A stretch of DNA of 64,000 nucleotides from Pseudomonas sp. NKUCC02_KPG. Its GTDB lineage: Bacteria > Pseudomonadota > Gammaproteobacteria > Pseudomonadales > Pseudomonadaceae. Below, one piece after another: positions 36,930 to 46,977 of this stretch. The notes beneath the pieces are model-generated. The model worked only from the letters and a program-made list of their open reading frames with translations. It ran no database searches and was not told the origin of the DNA. Location of the stretch: the NCBI RefSeq assembly GCF_019345465.1, contig NZ_JAHKRC010000002.1, positions 248,001 through 312,000 of the forward strand. Direction: 5' to 3'. How positions within the stretch are numbered: the first letter of the stretch is position 1; every line of letters starts with the position of its first letter. Made by a program: the position numbers and the translations under genes.

Positions 36930-38123
36930 TCAGTCTGGTGCTGCTGCGTTGCGCCGCACCGACAGGTAAAACATGGCCACGGCCGCAATCACGATGCCTG
37001 GCGCCGATGCCAGCATCACCCCGGCGGTGCCGGTGCCCAGCGCGAGCATCTTGCCGGCCACCAAGGGGCCGCTCATGGCTCCGAGGCGACCGATGGCCAC
37101 CGCGCTGCCCACGCCTGTGGCGCGTATCGAGGGGCGATAGAAATGCGGTGCCAGGGCGTAGAGCACGCATTGGCCTCCAGTGGCAAAAAAACCGGCAATA
37201 AAGCCCGCCGCCAGCATGGCTGGCAGATGGCTCGCCAACCCAAGGGCGGTCAGTGACACCAGGATGCCCACATAGATCAGTGCCGACAGGGCCCAGGCGG
37301 GCAGGCGGTCCATGACCCAGCCCAGAAACAGGGTGCCGGTCGCTGCGCCAATTTGCAGGGCAAGCATCACCCAGCTGGCCTGGCGCCCGGTGAAACCCTG
37401 GCCGATCACCAGGCTGGGCAGCCAGTTGATCAGGATGTAGACCACCATCAGGGTAAAGAAATAGCTGATCCAGATCAGCGCAGTCGGCAGCGCCGCGCCC
37501 TCGCGAAACAAACCCTGAACCACACCGATGGGCGCCTCGCCCTGAACGTTGCGAAACTGCTGTGATTCGGGAAGGTAGAGCCCCAGCAGCGGCACGATCA
37601 ACAGCGGCACCACGCCACCGACGTAGAACACCACTTGCCAGCCACCGGCCAGGTCGGCGATGCCGATCAGGGCGGCCAGCGCGGCGCCCAAAGGCACGCC
37701 GCAATACATCAGGCTTACCGCCGTACCGCGCAAGCGCGGGCCAGCCACTTCGCTGGTGAGGGCGATCAGGTTGGGCAGGGCGGCGCCAAGGCCTACGCCG
37801 GTGAGGCAACGTGCGACCAGCAGGCTGTTAAAGTCCCAGGCCAATGCGGTGGCAAGGGAGAACACCCCGAACAGCCCCACCGAGGCCATCAGCACGCGTT
37901 TGCGGCCAATGCGGTCAGCCAGCCATCCACCCGCGAACGCACCGGGCAACAGGCCGAAAATTCCGGCGCTGAACACCCAGCTCATGTGTAATTTATCCAG
38001 TTCGAACGCGGCAGCCATGCCTTGAGCAGCGATCCCTGCGGCCTGTAGATCGAGGCCTTCCATGAGGGCAACGAGAAAACACAGGCCGATGGTGCGGGCC
38101 ATTTGCAGATTGAGTGAAGTCAT
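36930..38123 (-). CDS. mhpT: MFS transporter for 3-(3-hydroxyphenyl)propionate
   Basis: A 397-residue, 12-helix major-facilitator protein of the aromatic acid:H+ symporter family. It shows LVALMEGLDLQAAGIAAQGM in helix 1 (the DxxA/G aromatic-acid pattern) and GWLADRIGRKRVLMAS in the 2-3 loop. Position after mhpE matches E. coli mhpT. An AACAACAATAAAAC CA motif lies at 38135-38148 on the minus strand. A REP pair separates it from mhpE, so its expression may be partly uncoupled from the enzymes. Confidence 0.8.
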   Translation of the reverse strand: MTSLNLQMARTIGLCFLVALMEGLDLQAAGIAAQGMAAAFELDKLHMSWVFSAGIFGLLPGAFAGGWLADRIGRKRVLMASVGLFGVFSLATALAWDFNSLLVARCLTGVGLGAALPNLIALTSEVAGPRLRGTAVSLMYCGVPLGAALAALIGIADLAGGWQVVFYVGGVVPLLIVPLLGLYLPESQQFRNVQGEAPIGVVQGLFREGAALPTALIWISYFFTLMVVYILINWLPSLVIGQGFTGRQASWVMLALQIGAATGTLFLGWVMDRLPAWALSALIYVGILVSLTALGLASHLPAMLAAGFIAGFFATGGQCVLYALAPHFYRPSIRATGVGSAVAIGRLGAMSGPLVAGKMLALGTGTAGVMLASAPGIVIAAVAMFYLSVRRNAAAPD

Positions 38124-38175
38124 GGGCTGTACCCGTTTTATTGTTGTTATGGATGAAGCAGCGATAACCCCTGTT

Positions 38176-38268
38176 TCTGTGGGAGCGGGCTTGCTCGCGA
38201 TCGGATCAATGCGGTTCGTCAGGTAAACCGCGTTGCCTGCATCGCGAGCAAGCCCGCCCCCACAAGGG
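38176..38268. repeat. Inverted pair of Pseudomonas REP elements
   Basis: TGTGGGAGCGGGCTTGCTCGCGA and its reverse complement (with CCCGCCCCCACA) flank about 45 bp between mhpE and mhpT. This is the same core as at 14950. It could stabilise the 3' end of the mhp enzyme message. Confidence 0.85.
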
Positions 38269-38281
38269 GGTAAGGAAGGCC

Positions 38282-39292
38282 TTAGCGTTTGAGCAGGTCC
38301 AGCGCCACGTCGACGATCATGTCTTCCTGACCGCCCACCATCCGCCGCTTGCCCAGTTCAACCAGGATGTCCAGGGTCTTGAGGCCGTACTTGGCCGCAG
38401 CGATTTCGGCGTGGCGCAAGAAGCTCGAATACACCCCGGCATAACCCAGCGCCAAGGTCTCGCGGTCAACCCGCACCGGGCGATCCTGCAACGGTCGGAC
38501 GATGTCGTCCGCGGCATCCATCAGCGTGTAAAGGTCTGTGCCGTGGTTCCAGCCCAGGCGTTCGGCGGCGGCGATAAACACTTCCAGCGGGGCATTGCCG
38601 GCCCCGGCCCCCATGCCTGCGAGGCTGGCATCGATCCGGTCGCAGCCTTCTTCCACCGCCGTAATCGAGTTGGCCACGCCCAGCGACAGGTTGTGGTGGG
38701 CATGCATGCCGGTTTCGGTTTCAGGCTTGAGCACGGCCTTGAACGCGCGGAAGCGATCGCGAATGTCCTGCATGTTCATCGCTCCGCCCGAGTCGGCCAT
38801 GTACACGCAGGTCGCGCCGTAGCTCTCCATCAGTTTGGCCTGGGCCGCCAGCTGCTCGGCCGGGATCATGTGGCTCATCATCAGGAAGCCCACGGTGTCC
38901 ATGCCCAGTTCACGGGCGTATTCGATGTGCTGCTTCGATACGTCGGCTTCGGTGCAGTGGGTGGCAATGCGCACCACCCGGGCCCCGGCGTTGTACGCGG
39001 CCTTGAGGTCGTGAACCGTGCCGATGCCGGGTAGCAGCAGGGTGGTGATTTTGGCGTGGCTGATCACGTCCGCCGCCGCTTCGATCCACTCCAGATCGGT
39101 ATGGGAGGCAAAGCCGTAGTTGAAGCTTGAACCTTGCAGACCGTCGCCGTGGGCCACTTCGATGGCGTCGACGCGGGCCTTGTCCAGGGCGCGGGCGATG
39201 TCTTGCACGTTTTGCAACGAGTACTGGTGGCGTACCGCGTGGCTGCCGTCGCGCAGGGTGACGTCGCTGATGTAGATCTTTTTACCGTTCAT
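38282..39292 (-). CDS. mhpE: 4-hydroxy-2-oxovalerate aldolase
   Basis: A 336-residue class II aldolase (EC 4.1.3.39) that splits 4-hydroxy-2-oxovalerate into pyruvate and acetaldehyde. [15 protein letters not shown] carries the metal and catalytic residues (Arg-Asp), [12 protein letters not shown] follows, and [13 protein letters not shown] gives the two metal-binding His. DMPG-type C-terminal communication region is present. It forms a channelled complex with MhpF, whose gene precedes it by 10 bp. Length is as expected. Confidence 0.92.
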   Translation of the reverse strand: MNGKKIYISDVTLRDGSHAVRHQYSLQNVQDIARALDKARVDAIEVAHGDGLQGSSFNYGFASHTDLEWIEAAADVISHAKITTLLLPGIGTVHDLKAAYNAGARVVRIATHCTEADVSKQHIEYARELGMDTVGFLMMSHMIPAEQLAAQAKLMESYGATCVYMADSGGAMNMQDIRDRFRAFKAVLKPETETGMHAHHNLSLGVANSITAVEEGCDRIDASLAGMGAGAGNAPLEVFIAAAERLGWNHGTDLYTLMDAADDIVRPLQDRPVRVDRETLALGYAGVYSSFLRHAEIAAAKYGLKTLDILVELGKRRMVGGQEDMIVDVALDLLKR

Positions 39293-39302
39293 GGTTTTCC
39301 CC

Positions 39303-40241
39303 TCAGGCGTTGAGCATCGACAGCGCCATGCGCTCGGCGGTGGCCAAGGCTGCGGAGGTCATGATGTCGAGATTTCCGGCGTAGGCCGGCAGGTAGTGGG
39401 CGGCGCCTTCGACTTCAAGAAACACCGACGTCTTGAGGCCGGAAAACCTGCCCAGTCCGGGAATGGTCAGCGGCCTGTCTTCAGGGATTACGTCAAACTG
39501 CACGCGTTGCTTGAGGCGATAGCCCGGCACATAGGCTTGCACGGCTGCCGCCATTTCGACGACAGACGCCTCGACCAGTGCCTGGTCTGCGGCTTCGCTG
39601 AGCACAAACACGGTGTCGCGCATCATCAGCGGCGGCTCGGCCGGGTTCATCACGATGATCGCCTTGCCCTTGGTTGCTCCGCCAATCACTTCGATGGCCC
39701 TGGAGGTGGTTTCGGTGAACTCGTCAATATTGGCGCGGGTGCCCGGCCCGGCAGATTTGCTGGCAATCGACGCGACGATTTCGGCGTAATGCACCTTGGC
39801 AACACGGGACACGGCGGCGACCATCGGAATGGTCGCCTGCCCGCCGCAGGTCACCATGTTGACGTTGAGCTGGTCGAGGTTCTGTTCCAGGTTGACCACC
39901 GGTACGCAGTACGGACCGATGGCGGCCGGGGTGAGGTCAATCAGGCGGATGCCGGGTTTGATGGCCCGCAGAAAGGCGTCGTTCTTGACATGGGCACCGG
40001 CGGAGGTGGCATCGAACACGAAGTCGATGTCCTTGAACACGTCCATGCGCGTCAGGCCTTCTACCCCTTCGTGGGTGATTGCAACACCCATGCGGGCAGC
40101 ACGGGCCAGACCGTCGGAGGCCGGGTCGATGCCGACCATTGCGCCCATTTCCAGGTGCCGGGCATTGCGCAGGATTTTGATCATCAGGTCGGTGCCGATA
40201 TTGCCGGAGCCGATGATGGCGACCTTGAGTTTCTTGTTCAT
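39303..40241 (-). CDS. mhpF: Acetaldehyde dehydrogenase, CoA-acylating
   Basis: A 312-residue enzyme (EC 1.2.1.10) converting acetaldehyde, NAD+ and CoA to acetyl-CoA. The ATG at 40241 starts [20 protein letters not shown] with the Rossmann motif. [15 protein letters not shown] holds the catalytic Cys. It partners the aldolase MhpE next to it. AACAATA immediately precedes the ATG, so a CA motif is possible. The order mhpD-mhpF-mhpE equals that in E. coli. Confidence 0.92.
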   Translation of the reverse strand: MNKKLKVAIIGSGNIGTDLMIKILRNARHLEMGAMVGIDPASDGLARAARMGVAITHEGVEGLTRMDVFKDIDFVFDATSAGAHVKNDAFLRAIKPGIRLIDLTPAAIGPYCVPVVNLEQNLDQLNVNMVTCGGQATIPMVAAVSRVAKVHYAEIVASIASKSAGPGTRANIDEFTETTSRAIEVIGGATKGKAIIVMNPAEPPLMMRDTVFVLSEAADQALVEASVVEMAAAVQAYVPGYRLKQRVQFDVIPEDRPLTIPGLGRFSGLKTSVFLEVEGAAHYLPAYAGNLDIMTSAALATAERMALSMLNA

Positions 40242-40273
40242 TATTGTTGCCTCAGTTGCACGCAAGTCGCCGA

Positions 40274-41095
40274 TTACTCGGCGCTGCTGTGTTGCGAGAA
40301 GTCCACACCGACACTGCCGATGCCTTCGATATGGGCGTCGAAACGATCACCGGCGGCCACAGCCACCATCGGCCCCAGTGCGCCGGTCAGGATGATGTCG
40401 CCCGCTTGCAGCGGGTTGCCCAGGCGCGCCATGGTGCAAGCCAGCCACACGGCCGCATTGAGCGGGTGGCCCAGGCATTGCGCGCCGCTGCCACTGGAAA
40501 CTTCTTCACCATTGCGGGTCATGCGCATGCCCGCATTGCGCAAGTCCAGCCCCTCTAGGCTGCGGGCCGGGCCGCCGAGTACGTAGCAGCCGCTGGAGGC
40601 GTTATCGGCCACCGTGTCGACAAAGCGGATGTTCCACTGCTGCACGCGGCTGCCGACGATTTCCAGGGCCGGGACCACCCAGCCGGTGGCGGCCATGACT
40701 TCGTCGAAGGTGGTGTCGGAGTGGGGCAGGTCATGTTTGAGGATCAAGGCGATTTCCGCCTCGATCTTGGGTTGCAACACGCGATCGATGGGTACGGTCT
40801 GGTTGTCGCCGTAGCACATGTCGGCGAACAGGGTGCCGAAGTCCGGTTGGTCCACGCCCAGCTGCGCCTGCACCTTGGGGTTGGTCAGGCCGATTTTTCG
40901 GCCCACTACCCGGCGTCCGTTGGCGACGCCGTGGGCGACATTGAGTTGCTGGATGGTGTAGGCGGCTGTCGCGTTGTCTTCACCGATCAGCTCGCGCAGG
41001 GGAGCGATGGCGCTGCCGTGGGTTTCGGCGTGGCGCAGGTCGGCGGCCAGTCGGGCCAGTGTTTCGGGAGTCGGGTTCATGGCGGTCTCGGTCAT
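40274..41095 (-). CDS. mhpD: 2-keto-4-pentenoate hydratase
   Basis: A 273-residue hydratase (EC 4.2.1.80) adding water to 2-hydroxypenta-2,4-dienoate. The ATG at 41095 overlaps the mhpC stop as TGATG, suggesting translational coupling; an ATG five codons on is the alternative. It has [35 protein letters not shown] with metal-binding Glu pair, and [19 protein letters not shown]. The ending is standard for the family. Confidence 0.9.
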   Translation of the reverse strand: MTETAMNPTPETLARLAADLRHAETHGSAIAPLRELIGEDNATAAYTIQQLNVAHGVANGRRVVGRKIGLTNPKVQAQLGVDQPDFGTLFADMCYGDNQTVPIDRVLQPKIEAEIALILKHDLPHSDTTFDEVMAATGWVVPALEIVGSRVQQWNIRFVDTVADNASSGCYVLGGPARSLEGLDLRNAGMRMTRNGEEVSSGSGAQCLGHPLNAAVWLACTMARLGNPLQAGDIILTGALGPMVAVAAGDRFDAHIEGIGSVGVDFSQHSSAE

Positions 41096-41964
41096 CAGTG
41101 GGTCAGGAAGTCCAGCACCATGCGGTTGAAGGTGTCGGCGTGTTCCCATTGCGCCCAGTGGCCGCAGCGGTTGAACACGTGCAGCTGCGCCTTGGGCAGC
41201 CCTGCCAGCAGGCGCAAGCCGGTGTCCATCGGCACAAAGCGGTCTTCGCGCCCCCAGACCAGCAGGGTTTCGGCGCTGATTTCGTGCAGGCGATGGCTGA
41301 AGTCGGGGAACTGCTTGGGATTGAGGGTGCTGCTTTTGACGAAGTTTTCCAGGTGGTCGCGGCGCGCCAGGAGGTTATCCAGGCGGGTCTGGAACAGTTC
41401 TTCGGTCAGGCTGCTGGTGTCGAAAACGAAGACGCTCATCATCTTCTTCAGGTTCTCGATGGTCGGCTCGCGGTACAGCGCACCGATCAGCTTGATGCCT
41501 TCGGTGGGCTGGGGCACAAACGCGCTCGGGCCGCCGGTGCCGCCGCCCATGAGGATCAGTTTGCCGATGCGCTCGGGGTTTTCCAGAGCGAAGGCCACGG
41601 TGCTGTGGGCACCCATCGAGTTGCCGATGATGTGCACCCGGTCAAGGTCCAGCACATCGAGCAGACCCTTGAGCGCCGACGCATTGAGGTTGGAGCGTGA
41701 GCCTTCGCTCACCACCGGGTCGCTTTTGCTCCAGCCCGGGCAATCGAGCAGGATCACCCGGTAACCGGCAGTCACCAGCGGTTCGATGTTGCGGTTGAAG
41801 TTGGCCCAGCCGCTGGCGCCGGGCCCGGAGCCGTGGAGCATGACCACGGTCTCGGCACCCTGGCCGACGTCGTTGTAGTGCAATTGCAGGTCCAGGTCGC
41901 CTTCCTTGATGCGGGCAAAGCGGCTGGTCGAGGCTTCAGTGAATACGCTGGCAGTGGCAGTCAT
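41095..41964 (-). CDS. mhpC: 2-hydroxy-6-oxonona-2,4-dienedioate hydrolase
   Basis: A 289-residue alpha/beta hydrolase (EC 3.7.1.14) cleaving the meta-ring-fission product into succinate and 2-hydroxypentadienoate. AAGGAA precedes the ATG at 41964. The oxyanion [10 protein letters not shown], nucleophile GNSMGAH, acid [10 protein letters not shown] and catalytic His in [11 protein letters not shown] are present. It is adjacent to mhpB (17 bp). Confidence 0.92.
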   Translation of the reverse strand: MTATASVFTEASTSRFARIKEGDLDLQLHYNDVGQGAETVVMLHGSGPGASGWANFNRNIEPLVTAGYRVILLDCPGWSKSDPVVSEGSRSNLNASALKGLLDVLDLDRVHIIGNSMGAHSTVAFALENPERIGKLILMGGGTGGPSAFVPQPTEGIKLIGALYREPTIENLKKMMSVFVFDTSSLTEELFQTRLDNLLARRDHLENFVKSSTLNPKQFPDFSHRLHEISAETLLVWGREDRFVPMDTGLRLLAGLPKAQLHVFNRCGHWAQWEHADTFNRMVLDFLTH

Positions 41965-41981
41965 GGCAGAGTTCCTTGAAT

Positions 41982-42935
41982 TCAAAGGGGGTGGGTCAGC
42001 GGCTGCGCGCCAAGGGCGCCGAAGCCTGCAATCCATTCGGGAATCGGGCGGTAGTAGCGGCCTTCGGTTTGGTAGGGGCCAAAGGCGGACAATGCGGCGA
42101 ATGCGGCGACCCAGGTTTTCACCTCGTGGGTCGATTTACCGGCGAGCGCCGACAGCGCGTCATTGCCCAGTGCATCGAGGTCGCTCAAGCGGCCCTGCTC
42201 CAGCGTGTCGAGAAACTGTTGGTCCCAGACCGGATTGAGGGGATGCAGGGTGTTCTGGTCTTCGACGAAGTGCCGGGCGGCCTGGATGACCCGTTGCTGG
42301 CGTGCGGCGCGTTCATCGGCGGGCAACTGGCGGCCGCTGCCCATCAAGCGGTCGGCCATGCGGGCATCGACCTTGGCCAGCTCTGGCACCGGGGGCTGAT
42401 GGGACAGGCCTCCGGAGGCCAGGAACAGCACGCGCAGGTCCAGTGATCTGGCCCACTGGCCGATGGCCTCGCCCAGCAGTCGTGCCCGCTTGAAACCGGG
42501 CAGGGGCACGGCCACCGAATTGATGAAGACCGGAATCACCGGGCAGGTGCGCAACCCGCCCAGCAACAGTTCCAGCGGTTGGGCAAAGGCATGATCGACT
42601 TGCATTCGGTAGGACACGGCGGTGTCGATACCAGCCTCCATGACGGCTTGGGCGCAGGCTTCGGCCAGGGCTTTGGGTACGTCGAGAGGGCCGGCGGCGG
42701 TATCGAAATCACCAATGGCATCGGCGGCCATGCCAATGCAAAAAGGCGGCATGACGTCGTAGAAAAAGCCGTTGTAGTGATCGGGCCCCAGGAGCACGAT
42801 CAGCTGCGGGTCGAAGCGGGCGATGCGCTCGCGGGCATCGCGGATCATGCTGTCCACTTCGGCCAGCACTTCGGGGGCCGGGTCGACGTAGCCCACCAGC
42901 GGCGTGTGTGACAAACAGTGCAAATAGGCGCTCAT
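41982..42935 (-). CDS. mhpB: 2,3-dihydroxyphenylpropionate 1,2-dioxygenase
   Basis: A 317-residue class III extradiol (LigB-type) dioxygenase (EC 1.13.11.16) needing Fe(II). The N-terminus [15 protein letters not shown] holds a metal-binding His, and [16 protein letters not shown] and [15 protein letters not shown] supply the second His and catalytic region. It cleaves 2,3-dihydroxyphenylpropionate next to the hydroxyls. It starts 1 bp after mhpA's stop, so the two are translated together. Confidence 0.92.
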   Translation of the reverse strand: MSAYLHCLSHTPLVGYVDPAPEVLAEVDSMIRDARERIARFDPQLIVLLGPDHYNGFFYDVMPPFCIGMAADAIGDFDTAAGPLDVPKALAEACAQAVMEAGIDTAVSYRMQVDHAFAQPLELLLGGLRTCPVIPVFINSVAVPLPGFKRARLLGEAIGQWARSLDLRVLFLASGGLSHQPPVPELAKVDARMADRLMGSGRQLPADERAARQQRVIQAARHFVEDQNTLHPLNPVWDQQFLDTLEQGRLSDLDALGNDALSALAGKSTHEVKTWVAAFAALSAFGPYQTEGRYYRPIPEWIAGFGALGAQPLTHPL

Positions 42936-42936
42936 C

Positions 42937-44595
42937 TCAAGCCACCTTGCTGACGGCTGGCGTCACCTGGATGTGTGGTTGCGCGTTGAGCGCCAGGGCC
43001 AGTTCATTGCAGGCCTTGCCGAGGGTTTGCGGTGTGGCCAGCCCGGCGAGGAAGCGATCAGGGCGCAGCAGGGCAATGGACGATGAGCCGCGGGCGAACC
43101 ACTCGCGCAGGCGGCCAGTGCTGTCGCCGACCCGAATCACGTCGTTGCCGGCGTCGCTCGGAGCCCTGAGCTGGACATCCGGCAGCACTTGAATAAACCG
43201 CGTGCCCAGGGTTTTCCATTGCGCAATCTGCGCCGCCGTAAGGCCCCAGGTCGGGTCGCAGCCCCAGGCGATAATGGCGAAATTCTCGCCGATCACTTCA
43301 TCGAGGAGCACGGTCGCACCGGCGTCGGTCAGCACCTTGGGCTGAATGAACATCTTGCCCACCGGCGAGCCTTTTTCGCTCGGCACGATCAGGGCGCCAC
43401 GGGTGTATTGCGGCATGGGCTTGAAGCGCATCTCGACGAAGTAGCGTTTGACCGGCGGCACATAGTTGAGCAGCCACGAGACGCCATCGCGCAGGGTGCC
43501 CTGCCAGCGCTTGGGGGGGGCCAGTACGTGGCCGGCCAGTACCGAGAGGTCGATCATGGCCTTGGCGTGATCCCGGCGCTCCAGCTCATAGCTGTCGAGC
43601 AGGCGGTCACTGGCCAGGCCCTTGATCACCAGTGACAGTTTCCAGGCCAGGTTGGAGGCATCGCGCATGCCGCTGTTGTAACCCTGGCCTTGCCAGACCG
43701 GCATGATATGCGCGGCATCCCCGGCCAGCAGTACCCGGCCCTGGCGGAAGCGGCCTGCGAGGCGGGCGTTGTGGGTATAGACGCGGCTGCGAATCAGCTC
43801 GATGCGGTCCGGGTCCGGCAGGACCTTGGCCAGCAGTTTGCGCATGTTTTCGGGCTTGCTCAGCTCGGCTTCGGTCTCGCCGGGCATCACCATAAACTCA
43901 AAGCGGCGCACGCCGTGGGGCAGGGCGGCGGACACGTACGGGCGCACCGGGTCGCAGCACAGGTACACATGGGGCGTGCTCAGGGGGTCGTTGGCGATAT
44001 CCACCACGATCCACTGATTGGGCGCGGTCTTGCCCTCAAAACTGATGTCCAGGCTGCGGCGCACCAGGCTGTTGCCGCCATCGCAGCCAATCAGGTACTT
44101 GGCCTGCAGGCGTTCGCTGCGACCCTCGGCGTTTTTCAGTGTGAGTTGAACACCGCTGTCGCTTTGCTCGAAGCCTTCGAGTTCGCGGCCGAACAGCACC
44201 TTGACGTTGTCAAAGCGTTGCAGGCCTTCGAACAGCACGCGGTCAGCCAGCGGCTGAATAAAGGCGTTACGGCGGGACCAGCCAAACTCATCGGTCTTGG
44301 GCTGGATGTCTGCAAAGCAGCGACCTTTGGGCGTCATGAAGCGCATCGCATGCCAGGGCGTGGTGTGCGGCAGCACGTTATCGGCAAGGCCGACGGCCTG
44401 GAATGTGCGCAGGCTTTCGTCGTCCAGGCCAATGGCGCGCGGGTAGTCGATCAGGCTGTCGAGCTTTTCCACCAAGGTGACGTTTACACCACATTGGCCC
44501 AGGTAATTGGCGATCATCAGCCCGACAGGACCAGCCCCGACAATGGCGATATCGGTGCTCAGGTCCAAGGGGGAAGCAGTGGGTGCAGAACTCAT
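42937..44595 (-). CDS. mhpA: 3-(3-hydroxyphenyl)propionate hydroxylase
   Basis: A 552-residue flavoprotein monooxygenase (EC 1.14.13.127). The start at 44595 follows CGGAGAT. FAD-binding [19 protein letters not shown], the DG motif [16 protein letters not shown] and the GD motif [20 protein letters not shown] are in order, and a C-terminal thioredoxin-like domain covers the last 150 residues. It starts the ring-cleavage route by making the 2,3-diol. It is the first gene of the operon, divergent from mhpR. Confidence 0.92.
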   Translation of the reverse strand: MSSAPTASPLDLSTDIAIVGAGPVGLMIANYLGQCGVNVTLVEKLDSLIDYPRAIGLDDESLRTFQAVGLADNVLPHTTPWHAMRFMTPKGRCFADIQPKTDEFGWSRRNAFIQPLADRVLFEGLQRFDNVKVLFGRELEGFEQSDSGVQLTLKNAEGRSERLQAKYLIGCDGGNSLVRRSLDISFEGKTAPNQWIVVDIANDPLSTPHVYLCCDPVRPYVSAALPHGVRRFEFMVMPGETEAELSKPENMRKLLAKVLPDPDRIELIRSRVYTHNARLAGRFRQGRVLLAGDAAHIMPVWQGQGYNSGMRDASNLAWKLSLVIKGLASDRLLDSYELERRDHAKAMIDLSVLAGHVLAPPKRWQGTLRDGVSWLLNYVPPVKRYFVEMRFKPMPQYTRGALIVPSEKGSPVGKMFIQPKVLTDAGATVLLDEVIGENFAIIAWGCDPTWGLTAAQIAQWKTLGTRFIQVLPDVQLRAPSDAGNDVIRVGDSTGRLREWFARGSSSIALLRPDRFLAGLATPQTLGKACNELALALNAQPHIQVTPAVSKVA

Positions 44596-44685
44596 GGGTA
44601 TCTCCGTACAGCGCTTTTTTTGGATTTCTTGTTGGGCGCAGTATGGAAATCGCGAAGCTGGTGAACAACGACAACCCTTGTTAGG

Positions 44686-44700
44686 GTGCACTCAGTGCAC
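44686..44700. promoter_or_regulatory. Palindrome in the mhpR-mhpA gap, candidate MhpR operator
   Basis: GTGCACTCAGTGCAC is a perfect inverted repeat in the 140-bp divergent gap. Known MhpR sites of E. coli are palindromes of GGTGCAC type, so this is a good candidate for the IclR-family activator site. It lies about 91 bp before the mhpA start. Confidence 0.65.
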
Positions 44701-44735
44701 ATCGTTGATTTACCGATAAAAATAATGGAAAACAC

Positions 44736-45524
44736 ATGAGCGAAACCGAATACAAGGCCGTGCGGGGCCTGATGCGCGGGCTATTACTGATCAACGGTCT
44801 CAACCGTTTCGACGGGGGCGCCAGTACCGCTCAGTTGGCCGAGCAGAGCGGTTTGCACCGCACGACCGTGCGTCGTTTGCTGGAGACGTTGCAGGCTGAA
44901 GGCTACGTGCGCCGCAGTGAATCGGATGACAGCTACCGGTTGACCCTGAAGGTGCGTGAGCTGAGCGAAGGCTTTCGCGATGAGCAGTGGATTTCTTCAA
45001 TTGCAGCGCCCTTGCTTGGCCAGTTGCTCCAGCAAGTGGCCTGGCCCACCGACCTGTGCACCCTGGATGGCGACGCGATGGTGATTCGCGAAACCACTCA
45101 CCGTTTCAGTCGCCTGTCGTTTCACCGTTCGATGGTGGGGCGCCGCTTGCCCTTGCTGATGACGGCGACCGGTCGGGCGTACTTTGCGTTCTGCCCGCCG
45201 GCCGAGCGGGAAGAATTGATCGAGTTGATGATCAGTCGGGACGACTCGCAGTCGGCGCTGGCGACGGATCGCCGATTCGTCGAGCGACTGGTGGAGCACA
45301 CGCGCAGCAAGGGCTATGGCGAAAACAACGCGCACTGGGGAGAAGAGCGCAAGATCGCGGCGATTGCGATCCCGGTGATGCACGAGGAGCGTGTGATGGG
45401 TTGCCTGAACCTGGTGTATATCGCCAAGGCCATGCCGGTCGAGGAAGCTGCACGGCGCTTTTTACCGGCGATGCAGGAGGTGGTGGGAAAAATTCAGGCG
45501 GGGCTGGGCGCAGACAAACTGTAG
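44736..45524 (+). CDS. mhpR: IclR-family activator of the mhp operon
   Basis: A 262-residue regulator with an N-terminal winged HTH (GGASTAQLAEQSGLHRTTVRR, TLQAEGYVRRS) and a C-terminal IclR effector domain (about 80-255; TDLCTLDGDAMVIRETTH, LLMTATGRAYFAF). MhpR activates mhp genes in response to 3-hydroxyphenylpropionate. It is divergent from mhpA, as in E. coli. The ribosome binding site is weak (ATGGAAAACAC). Confidence 0.85.
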   Translation: MSETEYKAVRGLMRGLLLINGLNRFDGGASTAQLAEQSGLHRTTVRRLLETLQAEGYVRRSESDDSYRLTLKVRELSEGFRDEQWISSIAAPLLGQLLQQVAWPTDLCTLDGDAMVIRETTHRFSRLSFHRSMVGRRLPLLMTATGRAYFAFCPPAEREELIELMISRDDSQSALATDRRFVERLVEHTRSKGYGENNAHWGEERKIAAIAIPVMHEERVMGCLNLVYIAKAMPVEEAARRFLPAMQEVVGKIQAGLGADKL

Positions 45525-46199
45525 CCGCTGAGGAGCGCAGCCCTCGCATTCTCAGACAGATCGGGTGTGCAGGGTTTGCGAGCGCGGCGTGCCCCCATGA
45601 CAGTGCCGGAGTGAGGGCGGAACCCGTAGAAAGTCGTGACATATCGAATGGATATGGACTCGGCATAGGTGCGGGCGCTTCGCAAAACAACTGGCACACG
45701 GGGTACATATCCGGCATCCGCGGTTAACTGAAATGATGGTTTCGCTCTTACAGCGAGTCACTTTGCAAAAGCGGCAAAGTAACCAAAGCGCTTTCGCCCC
45801 TGCGTACGGCCTTCGCTCCGGTCCCGCCCCATGGCCCAACACGGTTCTCCCGGCATCCATGCCGGTCGACCCACTGCGCAGAACCTCCTCTCGGCCTCCC
45901 GAAGGGGCGGGCAGATCAAAAGCAGTGCACGCCGAGGCGGCCGACCTGGTTGGTGGGTTGCATTCACGATCTGTAGTCGCTGACGAGCCGTGCGAGGCTG
46001 CGTTGGGTTTGGTGAGCCACTGCGACGTAGCAGTCGTAAAGTCAGCTTCCTCGGTTAATCAGGCATACCGCGTGTACTGGTTTTGCGACCGCTGCGCGCT
46101 CGATCGCAGCCTCGTTCTACTCGTCAGCGGCTACAACACGGAGTTGTTGGCGAATCCTGTAGACGCAGCCGTCGTAAAACCCTGCACTGGGGTGTTTTT
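45525..46199. repeat. Composite dispersed repeat, copy 1
   Basis: Three modules follow each other. Module A, 45593-45734, starts near CATGACAGTGCCGGAGTGAG. Module B, about 45740-45955, starts TTTCGCTCTTACAGCGAGTC. Module C, about 45966-46155, is one REP-like unit with CTGTAGTCGCTGACGAGCC and CGATCGCAGCCTCGTTCTAC. The same A-B-C order returns at 59697-60660 with high identity, and part of B at 46862. No gene is credible here; open frames across it are by-products of the repeat. The region then runs into the 3' end of the small gene at 46200. Confidence 0.8.
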
Positions 46200-46469
46200 C
46201 TATGCAGGCTGCAATCGCCAACTCAACACATTCAACACGTCACAACCATCTCGCAGTAGCAGCGCAGCAGCCGTGGCCAGATGTTTGAGATCAACCGAAT
46301 CTGCCTGCTGCAATTCGCGGCTGGAGAGTGTTTCCATAAGTTGGGTTGCCGCCAGCATGCGGGCCACGGCGTTGGCGTGAAGTACATCGAGGGGCGTATT
46401 GCGGTCGATAAATAAGGCGGGGATGGTGCAGTCGATGGCGGTTAGCGGAATAAATGGATGTTGCGTCAT
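46200..46469 (-). CDS. Small DUF3077-like Pseudomonas protein
   Basis: An 89-residue cytoplasmic protein starting MTQHPFIPLTAIDC, with AGGAG eight bases before the ATG. The layout fits the small multi-copy Pseudomonas family DUF3077: a short strand part (PALFIDRNTPLDVLHANAVAR), a helix with alternating small residues, and a C-terminal helix (CDVLNVLSWRLQPA). Function is unknown. A candidate structured leader RNA lies 61-139 bp upstream of the start. A broken relative, matching its last 16 residues, is found at 60696. Confidence 0.6.
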   Translation of the reverse strand: MTQHPFIPLTAIDCTIPALFIDRNTPLDVLHANAVARMLAATQLMETLSSRELQQADSVDLKHLATAAALLLRDGCDVLNVLSWRLQPA

Positions 46470-46529
46470 AAGTGATGCTCCTTGTTGCTTGGTTGGAGCC
46501 ACACGCTAATGTCGCCAAACGAAAACAGA

Positions 46530-46608
46530 TGGCCGCTGTACGCGGGTTGGCGAACCGGTAGAACAAGGAACACCGGCAGACCCGAAGATCTCCCACGTAC
46601 AGCTGCCA
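46530..46608 (-). ncRNA. Candidate structured leader RNA of the DUF3077-like gene
   Basis: The 79-base segment folds on paper as a long closing stem, TGGCCGCTGTACG (46530-46542) with CGTACAGCTGCCA (46596-46608), one mismatch in 13. Inside, CGGGT (46543-46547) pairs with ACCCG (46580-46584), and CCGGT (46555-46559) with ACCGG (46572-46576). It is immediately upstream of the small gene's ribosome binding site, on its strand. A cis-regulatory element is the simplest reading; a mobile structured element is the alternative. No known riboswitch class is recognised. Confidence 0.5.
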
Positions 46609-46718
46609 TAAAGCATCGCGATGCAAAATACACGCTCTGCCATCTATCACAACAGCCCAACGTAACCATTGTTCAAGTTCCAGGTCGCCAAACCCGGTCG
46701 CCTTATCGGCGAGGGCTG

Positions 46719-46748
46719 ACTATAGGCGTCGTGCCGATACCTCAGCAA
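46719..46748 (-). promoter_or_regulatory. Possible sigma-70 promoter for the leader RNA and small gene
   Basis: On the minus strand TTGCTG (46743-46748) and TATAGT (46719-46724) are separated by 18 bp. They lie upstream of the structured RNA, so a transcript would begin near 46712 and cover RNA and gene. Confidence 0.35.
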
Positions 46749-46861
46749 TTGGCAAACCTGTGCGAAAAATCCTGAAAGTTCGTAGTGGGGCTGGTGTTGT
46801 GCGGGGCCGCGATGGGGGGGCTTTGGTGATATCCGGCATGCATGTCTAACTGGAATATGGG

Positions 46862-46950
46862 TTTCGCTCTTACAGCGAGTCACTTTGCAAAAACGGCAAA
46901 GTAACCAAAGCGCTTTCGCCCCTGTGTACGCCTGTCGCCGGTGCGCAGCG
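46862..46950. repeat. Truncated copy of repeat module B
   Basis: TTCGCTCTTACAGCGAGTC through CGCTTTCGCCCCTGTGTAC matches the first part of module B found at 45740 and 59846, then diverges. The rest of 46609-46977 shows no gene. Confidence 0.75.
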
Positions 46951-46977
46951 GTCCCGGGATCTTTACACGTTCTTTGT

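Noticed and set aside
45593..45734. Leftward short protein-like frame beginning MPDMYPVCQLF in repeat module A
   Set aside because: The same frame occurs in copy 2 at 59697 with changes that do not favour silent sites, and it has no ribosome binding site.
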